From Burkholderiales bacterium (GTDB lineage Bacteria > Pseudomonadota > Gammaproteobacteria > Burkholderiales > Burkholderiaceae_C): a stretch of DNA of 15,867 bases. Within the stretch, counting starts at the first letter, position 1. Every line of letters begins with the position of its first letter. Of this stretch, positions 6,690 through 13,212 are shown piece after piece. Location: the NCBI GenBank assembly GCA_028869035.1, contig JAGWTL010000025.1:1-15867 (forward strand), given 5' to 3'. Position numbers and translations under genes: made by a program. A model generated the notes under the pieces. The model was not told where the DNA came from. It searched no databases and was given only the letters and a program-made list of their open reading frames with translations.

Positions 6690-7913
6690 ATGAACGCAGC
6701 ACTCCCCCTGCCCTACATCCCCACTGACAGCGCCGCCTGGCTGGCGCGTAGCGGCCTGCGCCCGCTGAACCTGGCCGGCCGCAGCCTGCTGCCGCTGGTG
6801 CAGGGTGGCATGGGCATCGGCGTTTCGGCGCACCGCCTGGCCGGCAGCGTGGCCGCGCTCGGCGGCGTGGGCACGCTCTCCTCCGTGGATCTGCGCCGCC
6901 ACCACCCGGACCTGATGGAAGCCACCGGCCACCTGGAAGCCGGCGACGCCGCCAAGGTGGCCATCAACGCCGCCAACCTGGAAGCGCTGAAGCGCGAGAT
7001 CCGCGCCGCGCGCGAGCTGTCCAAAGGCCTGGGCCTGCTGGCCATCAACGTCATGCGCGCGGTAAGCGCATACGCGCCTTCCGTCACCACCGCACTGGAA
7101 GCCGGCATCGACGCCGTGGTGGTGGGCGCCGGCCTGCCGCTGGACCTGCCCGAGCTGGCGCAGGACCACCCCAAAGCGGCGCTGATCCCCATCCTCTCGG
7201 ATGCGCGCGGCGTGCAGCTCATCGTGAAGAAATGGGAGCGCAAGAAGCGCCTGCCCGACGCCATCGTCATCGAGCACCCGCGCCTGGCCGGCGGCCACCT
7301 GGGCGCGGCCAGGATCGCCGACCTCAACGACCCGCGCTTCGACTTCGAGAACGTGATCCCGCAGTCGCTCGAATTCCTGCGCAGTGCCGGCATCGAGCGG
7401 GAGATTCCGCTGATCGCCGCCGGCGGCATCCGCACGCACGCCGACATCGCCCGCCTGCAGGCCTTGGGCGCGGCGGGTGTGCAGCTGGGCACGCCCTTTG
7501 CCGTCACCACCGAGGGCGACGCCCACCCCGAGTTCAAGCGGGTGCTGGCCGAGGCAAAAGAAGACGAGATGGTGGAGTTCACCAGCGTGGCCGGCCTGCC
7601 CGCGCGCGCGGTGGCCACGCCCTGGCTGCGCGCCTACCTGAAGATCGAGCACAAGCTGCAGGCCGTGGCGCACCACAAGAACCGCTGCACCAAGAGCTTC
7701 GACTGCCTGGCCCAGTGCGGCCTGCGCGACGGCCTGCCCGGCTGGGGCCAGTTCTGCATCGACAACCAGCTCGCCGCCGCGCTGCGCGGTGATGTCAGGA
7801 AAGGCCTGTTCTTTCGCGGTGTGGGCGCCCTGCCCTTCGGCGCGCAGATCCGCAGCGTGCGCGACCTGGTGCAAAGACTGCTGACGCCGTCGGAAACGCT
7901 GCAGCCTGCCTGA
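6690..7913 (+). CDS. Nitronate monooxygenase family FMN protein with Cys-containing C-terminal extension
   Basis: A 407-residue TIM-barrel flavoprotein of the 2-nitropropane dioxygenase/nitronate monooxygenase family, which oxidises nitronates to carbonyl compounds and nitrite; some relatives are enoyl-ACP or quinone reductases. Residues 38-46 (VQGGMGIGV) begin the FMN-binding barrel. LAGGHLGAA has the conserved histidine at 203. PLIAAGGIRTHADIARLQAL followed by GAAGVQLGTPFAVT binds the FMN phosphate. After the barrel (about 320-407) is an extension with Cys333, Cys339, Cys343 and Cys356, longer than the usual 320-350 residue enzymes. The ATG at 6690 is preferred over an in-frame GTG at 6672, though neither has a clear Shine-Dalgarno sequence. 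The actual substrate cannot be stated. Confidence 0.85.
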   Translation: MNAALPLPYIPTDSAAWLARSGLRPLNLAGRSLLPLVQGGMGIGVSAHRLAGSVAALGGVGTLSSVDLRRHHPDLMEATGHLEAGDAAKVAINAANLEALKREIRAARELSKGLGLLAINVMRAVSAYAPSVTTALEAGIDAVVVGAGLPLDLPELAQDHPKAALIPILSDARGVQLIVKKWERKKRLPDAIVIEHPRLAGGHLGAARIADLNDPRFDFENVIPQSLEFLRSAGIEREIPLIAAGGIRTHADIARLQALGAAGVQLGTPFAVTTEGDAHPEFKRVLAEAKEDEMVEFTSVAGLPARAVATPWLRAYLKIEHKLQAVAHHKNRCTKSFDCLAQCGLRDGLPGWGQFCIDNQLAAALRGDVRKGLFFRGVGALPFGAQIRSVRDLVQRLLTPSETLQPA

Positions 7914-8036
7914 AAAAGTGACAAATTCCGCATCGCCGGCCCGACCCGGGCAGGGCTGCGGGTGCATTTGCCCCTACACTGCGCGCGCGCATTCCAAAAA
8001 AATTCCGACAGACAGGGGGTCACTCAAGGATCGCGC

Positions 8037-9722
8037 ATGCCATCTTCCCCGAGGCACTACCTCAGCCTGGGCCATTTCCGCGGCCGCCTGACCCTCTGGT
8101 TCGGCGGCCTGTCGCTCGCCACCTTGCTGAGCGTGGGCCTTTATGTCGGGCAGATCGCCACCCAGGAGCTGGAGGACTTCGGCGGTCAGACCCTGTCCAT
8201 CAGCGCGCGCTCGGCGGCCGACCTGCTGGCCTCGAACCTGGAGGAGCGCGACAAGGAAATCCGCCTGCTGCGCCAGATTCCCGCCTTCACCCACGGCGAT
8301 CTGCGCGCACCCCAACTCGGCAAGCAGCTGGATCTGCGCAAGCAGAGCTCCGAGGAATACGCCTGGATCGGCATCGCCGACCTCCAGGGCCGCGTCCTGC
8401 AGGCCACGGACGGCGTGTTGGTGGGACTGCAGGTGGACCAGCGGCCCTGGTTCCAGGCCGCGCTCAAGGGGCCCTACACCGGCGTGGTGCACGAAGCCCT
8501 GTTGCTGGCCCGGCAGTTGCCCCAGAGCGCCGCGAACGAACCGCTGCGCTTCATCGACTTCGCCGCTCCCATTCTGGACGATCAGGGCCGGCTGCGCGGC
8601 GTGCTGGGCGCGCATGCGCACTGGAGCTGGGTGACCCAAACGGTGGAATCGGTCGTCACCCGCAGCGCCTCCGGGCGCCAGATCGAGGTGCTGATCGCCG
8701 ACAAGTCGGGCAATATCCTCTATCCCTACAAGCAGCTCGGCAAGTCGCTGCCGCCGCGCCAGCAACGCACCGCGCCCTACGAAGTCCTGCGCTGGGACGA
8801 CGGCAAGGCCTACCTCACCAGCATGGCCGAGGTCACGGCCGCAACCAGCGTCTCGCTGGACTGGCAAGTCGTGCTGCGCCAGCCGCTGGAGGCCGCGCTG
8901 GAGCCGGTGCAGATCCTGCGCCAGCAGCTGCTGCTGTTCGGCCTGGGCGTGGCCCTGCTGTTCGCGCTGATCGCCTACCGCTTCGCCGCCCGCGTCAGCC
9001 TGCCCATCGAACAGCTGGCCCGGGCCGTGCGCCATGTCGAGCGGCGCGATGCCGAGCCGGTCTACCCGGCGGGCAGGCAGCTCCACGAAATCAGCCAGCT
9101 CAGCGGCTCCATCCAGTCCATGACGGCCGCGTTGCTGCGTCACGAGCACCAGCTCGAAGCCCTCAACGCCTCGCTGGAGCTGCAGGTGCGCGACCGCACC
9201 GAGGCGCTGTCGCGGGCCAACCAGGCGCTCGAACGCCTGGCCACCATCGACGCCCTCACCGGCCTGAACAACCGGCGCCGCTTTGACAGCCGGTTGGTGG
9301 AGGGCTTCCAGCGGCTGCGCCGCACGGGCCGCGGCTTCTGCCTGATCCTGCTGGACGTGGACCACTTCAAACGGATCAACGACAGCCACGGCCACCAGGC
9401 CGGCGACGAGGTGCTGCGCCAGCTGGCCCGCCTGCTGAGCCAGTGCACCCGCGTCACCGATTTCGTGGCGCGTTATGGCGGCGAGGAATTCGTCGTGCTG
9501 GTGCCCGACACCCAGAGCGACGAGGAAGGGCTGGCCGTGGCCGAGAAGATCCGCCAGACCGTGGCCAGCGCCCCCTTCGCCGTGGCGGGCCAGGCCACCG
9601 TCAGCCTGGGCCTGAGTCAGGCGCTGGCCAGCGACACGAGCGCTGCCGAGGTCCTGGAGCGCGCCGACCGCGCCCTCTACACCGCCAAGCAACTGGGGCG
9701 CAACCGGGTCGTGACCCTGTAA
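8037..9722 (+). CDS. Membrane-bound diguanylate cyclase (Cache-HAMP-GGDEF)
   Basis: A 561-residue enzyme that makes the second messenger c-di-GMP. TM1 is about 18-40. The periplasmic region (about 41-295) has features of a double-Cache sensor, for example YAWIGIADLQGRVLQATDG and the later VLIADKSGNILYPYKQ. TM2 is about 298-318 and is followed by a HAMP and a short coiled coil. The GGDEF domain runs from about 401, with TIDALTGLNNRRRFD at its start. The active-site loop is GGEEF at 481-485. An inhibitory site RVTD (Arg472 to Asp475) sits five residues before it, so product feedback control should work. There is no EAL domain. AAGGA (8026-8030) lies six bases before the ATG. The gene ends seven bases from the convergent DUF429 gene. 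Confidence 0.94.
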   Translation: MPSSPRHYLSLGHFRGRLTLWFGGLSLATLLSVGLYVGQIATQELEDFGGQTLSISARSAADLLASNLEERDKEIRLLRQIPAFTHGDLRAPQLGKQLDLRKQSSEEYAWIGIADLQGRVLQATDGVLVGLQVDQRPWFQAALKGPYTGVVHEALLLARQLPQSAANEPLRFIDFAAPILDDQGRLRGVLGAHAHWSWVTQTVESVVTRSASGRQIEVLIADKSGNILYPYKQLGKSLPPRQQRTAPYEVLRWDDGKAYLTSMAEVTAATSVSLDWQVVLRQPLEAALEPVQILRQQLLLFGLGVALLFALIAYRFAARVSLPIEQLARAVRHVERRDAEPVYPAGRQLHEISQLSGSIQSMTAALLRHEHQLEALNASLELQVRDRTEALSRANQALERLATIDALTGLNNRRRFDSRLVEGFQRLRRTGRGFCLILLDVDHFKRINDSHGHQAGDEVLRQLARLLSQCTRVTDFVARYGGEEFVVLVPDTQSDEEGLAVAEKIRQTVASAPFAVAGQATVSLGLSQALASDTSAAEVLERADRALYTAKQLGRNRVVTL

Positions 9723-9729
9723 ACCCCAC

Positions 9730-10440
9730 CTAGCAGTGGATGGCCATGGCCAGGCCGCAGGCGTCGCGCGGCGCACGGGCCGGCAGGCTGAGCGCCTGGC
9801 CCCGCAGCAGGCGCTGCGCCGTCCACAGGCAGGCCAGCGCGTCCAGCACGTCGTCGGCCTGCACCTGCCTGCGGGGAAATCCGTCCAGCAGGCGCTCGGC
9901 CTGGCCCGGGAAATGCGGCGCCAGCAGGCGGATGCGCAGCGCGTGCCCTGCGGCGCTCTTCTTGCCATGGGCCAGCGGCCGGCCGCCGTTCATCTGCATG
10001 AAACAGAGCTCGGGATGAACCTCATGCACGCGCAGCGCGTCGGCGGCCGAGGCGCGCAAGGCGGCATCGACCTGCTCCACCTTGCGCAGGATGTTGTAGG
10101 CCTGGATGGACATGCCCTTGCCGTCGATGGCCCGGCGGCGCGCCGACGCTTCCTCATGCGAGGCGGCCCCCAGCACCGCCCGCAGGGGCGCCGCAAACAC
10201 CGAACTGCCGCGCTGCTTCAGGCGCTGGCGCGCGGCCTCGTCGCAGGCGCGCTCGCCCTGCTCGCCCAGGCCGATCGGCATGTCCACCGCCACGCAGGCC
10301 GGCGCCGGGCAGGCCCTCAGCAGGTCCGCGAAGCGGGCATGGACGCAGGCCTCGACCTCGCTGCGGCCCGGCGGCAGATGCACGGCGTACCAGCCCGCCG
10401 GGCAGCCATCGACGCCGGTGATGGGCCCCGCCAGGCTCAA
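9730..10440 (-). CDS. DUF429 family protein (predicted RNase H-like nuclease)
   Basis: A 236-residue cytoplasmic protein of the DUF429 family, predicted from fold similarity to be RNase H-like; no reaction is established. ITGVDGCPAGWYAV at the start is the hallmark N-terminal strand with its acidic residue. Other conserved parts are VAVDMPIGL, the SSVFAAPLRAVL segment, SIQAYNILRKVEQVD, VHEVHPELCF and the acidic DDVLDALACLW near the C-terminus. No ATG is available near the hallmark N-terminus. The likely start is a TTG at 10440-10438, overlapping the TGA of the upstream thioesterase as TTGA, which points to translational coupling. The frame stays open further upstream, but that part lies inside the thioesterase gene and is a shadow. 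Confidence 0.85.
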   Translation of the reverse strand: MSLAGPITGVDGCPAGWYAVHLPPGRSEVEACVHARFADLLRACPAPACVAVDMPIGLGEQGERACDEAARQRLKQRGSSVFAAPLRAVLGAASHEEASARRRAIDGKGMSIQAYNILRKVEQVDAALRASAADALRVHEVHPELCFMQMNGGRPLAHGKKSAAGHALRIRLLAPHFPGQAERLLDGFPRRQVQADDVLDALACLWTAQRLLRGQALSLPARAPRDACGLAMAIHC

Positions 10441-10856
10441 GCGCCGGCCTTGGGGTAGAGCACCATCTGCGTGCAGCGAAACAGCGCCAGGGTCTTGCCG
10501 CTCTCGCGGTGCGTCACCACCGCATCCCAGACCTGGGTGGTGCGCCCGCTGTGCACGGTTCGCGCCACGCAGAGCACCACGCCGTCGCGCGCCGTGCCCA
10601 GGTGGTTGGACTTGAGCTCGACGGTGGTGAAGCCGCTGGCCCCCTCGGGCAGGCTGTTGATGCAGCCGTAGCCGGCGCAGGTGTCGGCCAGCGTCACGAT
10701 GCTGCCCGCGTGCAGGAAACCGTTGGGCGCCATCACCTCGGTGCGCACCGGCATCTCGGCGCGCACCTCGCCGGCCTCCATGTGGGTGATGACGATGCCG
10801 AGATGCCCCGGCAACATGGCCGCGCCGCGCTGGTTGAAATCGTGAAGGGTGGGCAT
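10437..10856 (-). CDS. PaaI-type hotdog-fold thioesterase
   Basis: A 139-residue single-domain acyl-CoA thioesterase of the PaaI/YdiI hotdog family, the usual length. The signature region APNGFLHAGSIVTLADTCAG (residues about 43-62) carries the Asn, His and Asp positions that shape the active site in this family. The C-terminal strands VVLCVARTVHSGRTTQVWDA and KTLALFRCTQMVLYP complete the fold. AGGAG lies five bases before the ATG (CAGGAGTTTTCATG on the - strand). The acyl substrate cannot be told. The stop overlaps the TTG start of the DUF429 gene, so the two are probably one operon. Confidence 0.9.
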   Translation of the reverse strand: MPTLHDFNQRGAAMLPGHLGIVITHMEAGEVRAEMPVRTEVMAPNGFLHAGSIVTLADTCAGYGCINSLPEGASGFTTVELKSNHLGTARDGVVLCVARTVHSGRTTQVWDAVVTHRESGKTLALFRCTQMVLYPKAGA

Positions 10857-10920
10857 GAAAACTCCTGGATGTCATGGCGCGCACACCGGCGCGGGCTGGC
10901 TGGCCGGGTACCGCGCACGC

Positions 10921-11367
10921 TCAGCCCGGAATCTCCGCCTCGATCAGCTGGGCCAGCAGCGTGAGCGACTCCTGCCAGCCCAGGTAACAGGCTTCGGCAG
11001 GAATGACCTCGGGAATGCCCTCCTGCACCACGTTGAGCTCGGTGCCGCAGAACACGTCCTTGAACGTCAACGTGACCCGCATTTCCCCGGGCAGGTTCGG
11101 GTCGTCGAAGACATCGGTGTGCACGATGCGCTCTCCCGGCACCAGCTCCAGGTAGGTGCCGCCGAAGGAATGGCTCTGCCCGTTGCTGAAGTTGGTGAAG
11201 GACATCCTGTAGCCCCCGCCCACCCTGGCATCCATCTCGTGCACCTTGCCCGTGAAACCGTGCGGCGGCAGCCACTTGGTCATGGCGGCGGGATCGATGA
11301 AGGCGCGGTAGACGCGTTCGGCCGGGGCGCGCAGCACACGGTGCAGGCGGACAGTGTTGGTGCTCAT
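10921..11367 (-). CDS. AHSA1/SRPBCC-family protein
   Basis: A 148-residue protein with the START-like helix-grip fold of the activator-of-Hsp90-ATPase-1 C-terminal family. VLRAPAERVYRAFIDPAAMTKW at the N-terminus is the typical opening. VGGGYRMSF, GTYLELVPGERIVHT and VTLTFKDVFCGTELNVVQEG are the alternating strands, and GWQESLTLLAQLIE is the long C-terminal helix. Bacterial members bind hydrophobic ligands or have unknown roles; nothing here defines a ligand. An AAGGGA lies about seven bases before the ATG. It is 64 bases upstream of the thioesterase start on the same strand, so it may head that short operon. Confidence 0.9.
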   Translation of the reverse strand: MSTNTVRLHRVLRAPAERVYRAFIDPAAMTKWLPPHGFTGKVHEMDARVGGGYRMSFTNFSNGQSHSFGGTYLELVPGERIVHTDVFDDPNLPGEMRVTLTFKDVFCGTELNVVQEGIPEVIPAEACYLGWQESLTLLAQLIEAEIPG

Positions 11368-11474
11368 GGTGTGTTCCCTTCAGATGGTTCGAGGCAGTCC
11401 CTCAGACTGTACGACGAATAGGCCGGACCGGTTTCGACAAAGGTCAGCCCCGCAGCCCCCCCCGGACGTACTGT

Positions 11475-11993
11475 TCAGCGCACGCCCTTGAGCGCCTGCC
11501 CGTCCACCGAGCGCGTGATGGGGCAGTTGACCACGATGCCGGTGAGCTCCAGAGCGATCTCGCCCCGTTCCTGCGCCGCCAGCACCTGTTCCTCGGAACG
11601 CAGCTCGCGCAGGGCCGCGGGCTGGCGCCAGCGCACCAGCACCATGCGCCACAGCGGGCTGTAGCTGCGGTCGGCATTGGCCCCGCCCGTGGGCAGCGGC
11701 GCGGACTGGAAGACGGTGATCTGTTCGCCGTTCACGAACTTGTAGACCCGCTCGGTCACACCGGGGCGGCCCGGTGCGCCCAGGGCCAGGGCCAGGCGCG
11801 GCACGTGGTTGACGCCCTCCTGCCGGGCCATGGCGGCGTCCGAGATGTCGGTCGTCACGTACTCGACCTGGCGGCCGTCGACCCAGGCGCGGTGCAGGGG
11901 CAGCGTGGTCTCGGCCGGGCCACTGGTGCGCGGGGCTGCGCAGGCCACCGGCAACAGGGTACAGACCAGGAGCCAGAGGTGCGGGAAACGCAT
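11475..11993 (-). CDS. Unknown exported protein
   Basis: A 172-residue protein I do not recognise with certainty. The first 20 residues form a signal peptide (hydrophobic LWLLVCTLLPVACA). Cleavage could be by signal peptidase I after Ala-Cys-Ala, or as a lipoprotein at the Cys, though the -3 Pro is poor for a lipobox. The mature part has RAWVDGRQVEYVTTDISDAA, GVNHVPRLALAL and a Cys near the end in VVNCPITRSVDG. It looks like a compact periplasmic beta-rich domain. The ATG at 11993 lacks a clear Shine-Dalgarno; an in-frame GTG at 12008 is the alternative. It starts 28 bases after the methyltransferase-like gene and is likely co-transcribed with it. Confidence 0.75.
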   Translation of the reverse strand: MRFPHLWLLVCTLLPVACAAPRTSGPAETTLPLHRAWVDGRQVEYVTTDISDAAMARQEGVNHVPRLALALGAPGRPGVTERVYKFVNGEQITVFQSAPLPTGGANADRSYSPLWRMVLVRWRQPAALRELRSEEQVLAAQERGEIALELTGIVVNCPITRSVDGQALKGVR

Positions 11994-12021
11994 GGCGCGG
12001 ATGGGCACGGAAGATCCCGCT

Positions 12022-12483
12022 TCAGATCCAGCGGCGTACGCGGCGCTTGTAGGCCTCGTACTCGGCGCCGAACTTGGCCAACAGCACCCGCTCTTCGGGC
12101 AGGATCTGGAAGCGGGTGACGTAGGCCACGTAGGCCATCGGGCCGGCCAGGGCCGCCCAGCACCCCAGGTGGCTGGCGTAGGCCACGAGCAACAGCAGCA
12201 GGCTGAGGTACATGGGGTTGCGTGTGTAGCGGTAGATGCCATGGGTGACCAGCACCGAGGCCCGCTCGGGCTGCAGCGGATTGATCGTGGTCCGGGCTTG
12301 CCAGAAACCGGCAAAGGCGGCAATGGCCACCAGCGCGCTCAGGTTCATGCTGAGGTCGATGGCGGCGAGCCGCACCACATCGACCGCATCGGCCACGGGC
12401 TCTGCGTGCGGCAGCAGCCACATGGCCGCGGCGATGGCGATGGTGACCACAGGAGCGGGTATCTTGGTTTCAAGCCGTCGCAT
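12022..12483 (-). CDS. Isoprenylcysteine carboxyl methyltransferase (ICMT/PEMT)-like membrane protein
   Basis: A 153-residue integral membrane protein with about four hydrophobic segments. The C-terminal part carries the family signature: THGIYRYTRNPMYLSLLLLL (His and Arg-Asn-Pro, which contact S-adenosylmethionine in relatives) and EERVLLAKFGAEYEAYKRRV with the paired glutamates and final Tyr. Bacterial members are small methyltransferase-like proteins of mostly unknown substrate, some annotated as phospholipid or protein methyltransferases. The ATG at 12483 (MRRLETKIPAP) is chosen because LETKIPAPVV is where relatives begin. Longer in-frame starts at 12507 and 12615 add low-complexity residues, and the region beyond 12566 belongs to a broken cassette gene. 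Confidence 0.85.
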   Translation of the reverse strand: MRRLETKIPAPVVTIAIAAAMWLLPHAEPVADAVDVVRLAAIDLSMNLSALVAIAAFAGFWQARTTINPLQPERASVLVTHGIYRYTRNPMYLSLLLLLVAYASHLGCWAALAGPMAYVAYVTRFQILPEERVLLAKFGAEYEAYKRRVRRWI

Positions 12484-12565
12484 GTTCTCGGGTCTGAGCC
12501 TCGGCATGGAAAACAGGCCGGCACCAAAGGCATTCCATCTCGCCGGGGGATGCGATGCCCCCGTG

Positions 12566-12664
12566 TCAGCGGGCCTGGACCCAAAGTATATGCGGCAGCT
12601 GAACGTGGACGTCATGCCATGACATGGACTCGAAATCGGATGTGTTCCAAGGGCCGAGGTTCAT
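12566..12664 (-). pseudogene. Truncated cassette gene, N-terminal fragment
   Basis: A 32-codon frame starts at an ATG five bases after the R' core of the attC at 12669-12731, exactly where a cassette gene would begin. Its first residues MNLGPWNTSDFESMSWHDVH look like the start of a small protein family often seen with a SWHD..H motif near the N-terminus (from memory, not verified). After that, the frame turns into LPHILWVQAR and stops, with no resemblance to a folded domain. The likely reading is a cassette gene cut off by deletion or by joining to chromosomal DNA near position 12605. The function of the intact family is not known to me. Confidence 0.45.
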
Positions 12665-12668
12665 GTCT

Positions 12669-12731
12669 GCCCAACGCGCAGTCAAGCCGCGACGCGCTTA
12701 CGCGTTGTCGCTCTTGGACGAGCAGTTAAAT
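12669..12731 (-). other. attC recombination site (integron), 3' end of brnTA cassette
   Basis: Read on the - strand, R'' is ATTTAAC (12731-12725) and R' is GTTGGGC (12675-12669), both matching the RYYYAAC...GTTRRRY consensus. L'' GTCCAAG (12719-12713) pairs with L' CTTGAC (12686-12681), leaving one extra C on the L'' arm; that extra-base asymmetry sets orientation in known attC sites. The centre is a short GC-rich stem. The 63-base length and the L'-R' part (GCGGCTTGACTGCGCGTTGGGC split as stem and core) closely resemble the aadA-type attC. The brnA stop codon lies inside the site. Confidence 0.75.
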
Positions 12732-12981
12732 TTCGCTCCACTTCCATGCGAAGCGCTGCATTGATCCGGGACTGGTAGCCAGCACCTTGCGCCTTGAAGA
12801 ACTCCAAAATATCCGCATCCAAACGAACAGAGGTGAGCACCTTCGTGGGAGTGGCCTGCGGCCCACGCCCACGTTTAAGAACCGGAGCTCCCAACATGCC
12901 TTCAGTCCACGCTGGATTGTCCGGGTCGTTGACCTTAGCCGAGGTTTTCTTTGGCAACTTGGCGGTAGTAGCGAGCTTCAT
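12682..12981 (-). CDS. brnA: BrnA-type antitoxin (ribbon-helix-helix)
   Basis: A 99-residue protein of the BrnA antitoxin family, which neutralises the BrnT ribonuclease and represses its own operon. The hallmark segments are present: DPDNPAWTEGML (residues about 19-30) and PTKVLTSVRLDADILEFFKA followed by GAGYQSRINAALRMEVERN (about 45-84), the RHH DNA-binding part. The last 14 or so residues (TARPRATTRKRVAA) are basic and encoded inside the attC site, so they are a cassette-end extension, not part of the domain. The gene starts 47 bases before the end of brnT, an overlap common in this pair. The domain looks intact while its partner toxin is not. Confidence 0.88.
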   Translation of the reverse strand: MKLATTAKLPKKTSAKVNDPDNPAWTEGMLGAPVLKRGRGPQATPTKVLTSVRLDADILEFFKAQGAGYQSRINAALRMEVERNLTARPRATTRKRVAA

Positions 12982-13156
12982 GTTTTTCTGCCTTTCGCAG
13001 CGATATCACGTGAGGCCCTTTCGGGCGTTCTGTGTAGACCATCACAACCACTTCTGCTTTAAGAAGACCAAAGCAAACCAAGCGCTCTTCGCCGTAGTGA
13101 ATCGCCCCGGGTTTCGTGGAGGTCCGCTCGAGCGAACTGTGCGGCTTAACGTTCAA
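12935..13156 (-). pseudogene. brnT: BrnT-type toxin, N-terminally truncated
   Basis: The frame encodes YGEERLVCFGLLKAEVVVMV, then YTERPKGPHVISLRKAEKHE and ARYYRQVAKENLG, matching the C-terminal half of BrnT (usually about 90 residues), a RelE-fold ribonuclease toxin. The N-terminal half, which normally opens with a FEWD..K...N..KHGV-type segment, is absent. In its place is VKPHSSLERTSTKPG, read from the R' end of the attC at 13144-13212 and the following bases. No ATG is in frame before the conserved part; only a TTG at 13156 within the attC. The toxin is therefore probably a relic, made inactive by a 5' deletion or an imprecise cassette boundary. A short product from an unusual start cannot be excluded. 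Confidence 0.7.
13122..13137. repeat. Near-perfect palindrome next to attC
   Basis: GTCCGCTCGAGCGAAC contains the perfect palindrome CGCTCGAGCG (13125-13134). It lies seven bases inside the brnTA cassette, adjacent to the attC R' core, and encodes the SLERT part of the hybrid toxin frame. I recall short miscalled beta-proteobacterial proteins with the same SLERT peptide, which would suggest a repeated cassette-end element; this is unverified. Confidence 0.4.
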
Positions 13157-13212
13157 CGTAAGGGGCGGCTTGCGCCTTGGCGCAAGCCGCCCCCTTGACG
13201 GAGGGGTTGGTC
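13144..13212 (-). other. attC recombination site (integron), 3' end of membrane-protein cassette
   Basis: Read on the - strand, R' is GTTAAGC (13150-13144), a perfect GTTRRRY match, and R'' is GACCAAC (13212-13206), matching six of seven positions. L'' GTCAAG (13199-13194) pairs with L' CTTACG (13162-13157) with extra bases on the L'' arm, and unpaired spacers separate L from R. The apex is a perfect 15-bp stem (13162-13176 with 13179-13193) around a TT loop. The orientation agrees with the other attC. The stem could also act as a terminator-like hairpin, but no U-tract follows. Confidence 0.75.

Noticed and set aside
7974..9968. A 664-codon - strand frame spanning the diguanylate cyclase
   Set aside because: The cyclase has intact domains and motifs on the + strand. 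Only the first part of this frame overlaps the true DUF429 reading frame, whose stop at 9730 is in a different frame.
12551..12568. GGGATGCGATGCCCCC-type palindrome as a regulatory site
   Set aside because: Short and next to the broken cassette end; it has no spacing relation to a start codon or promoter that would support a role.
13162..13193. 15-bp perfect stem as a Rho-independent terminator
   Set aside because: No U-tract follows on either side, and the flanking L and R elements fit an attC site better; a secondary terminator effect remains possible.
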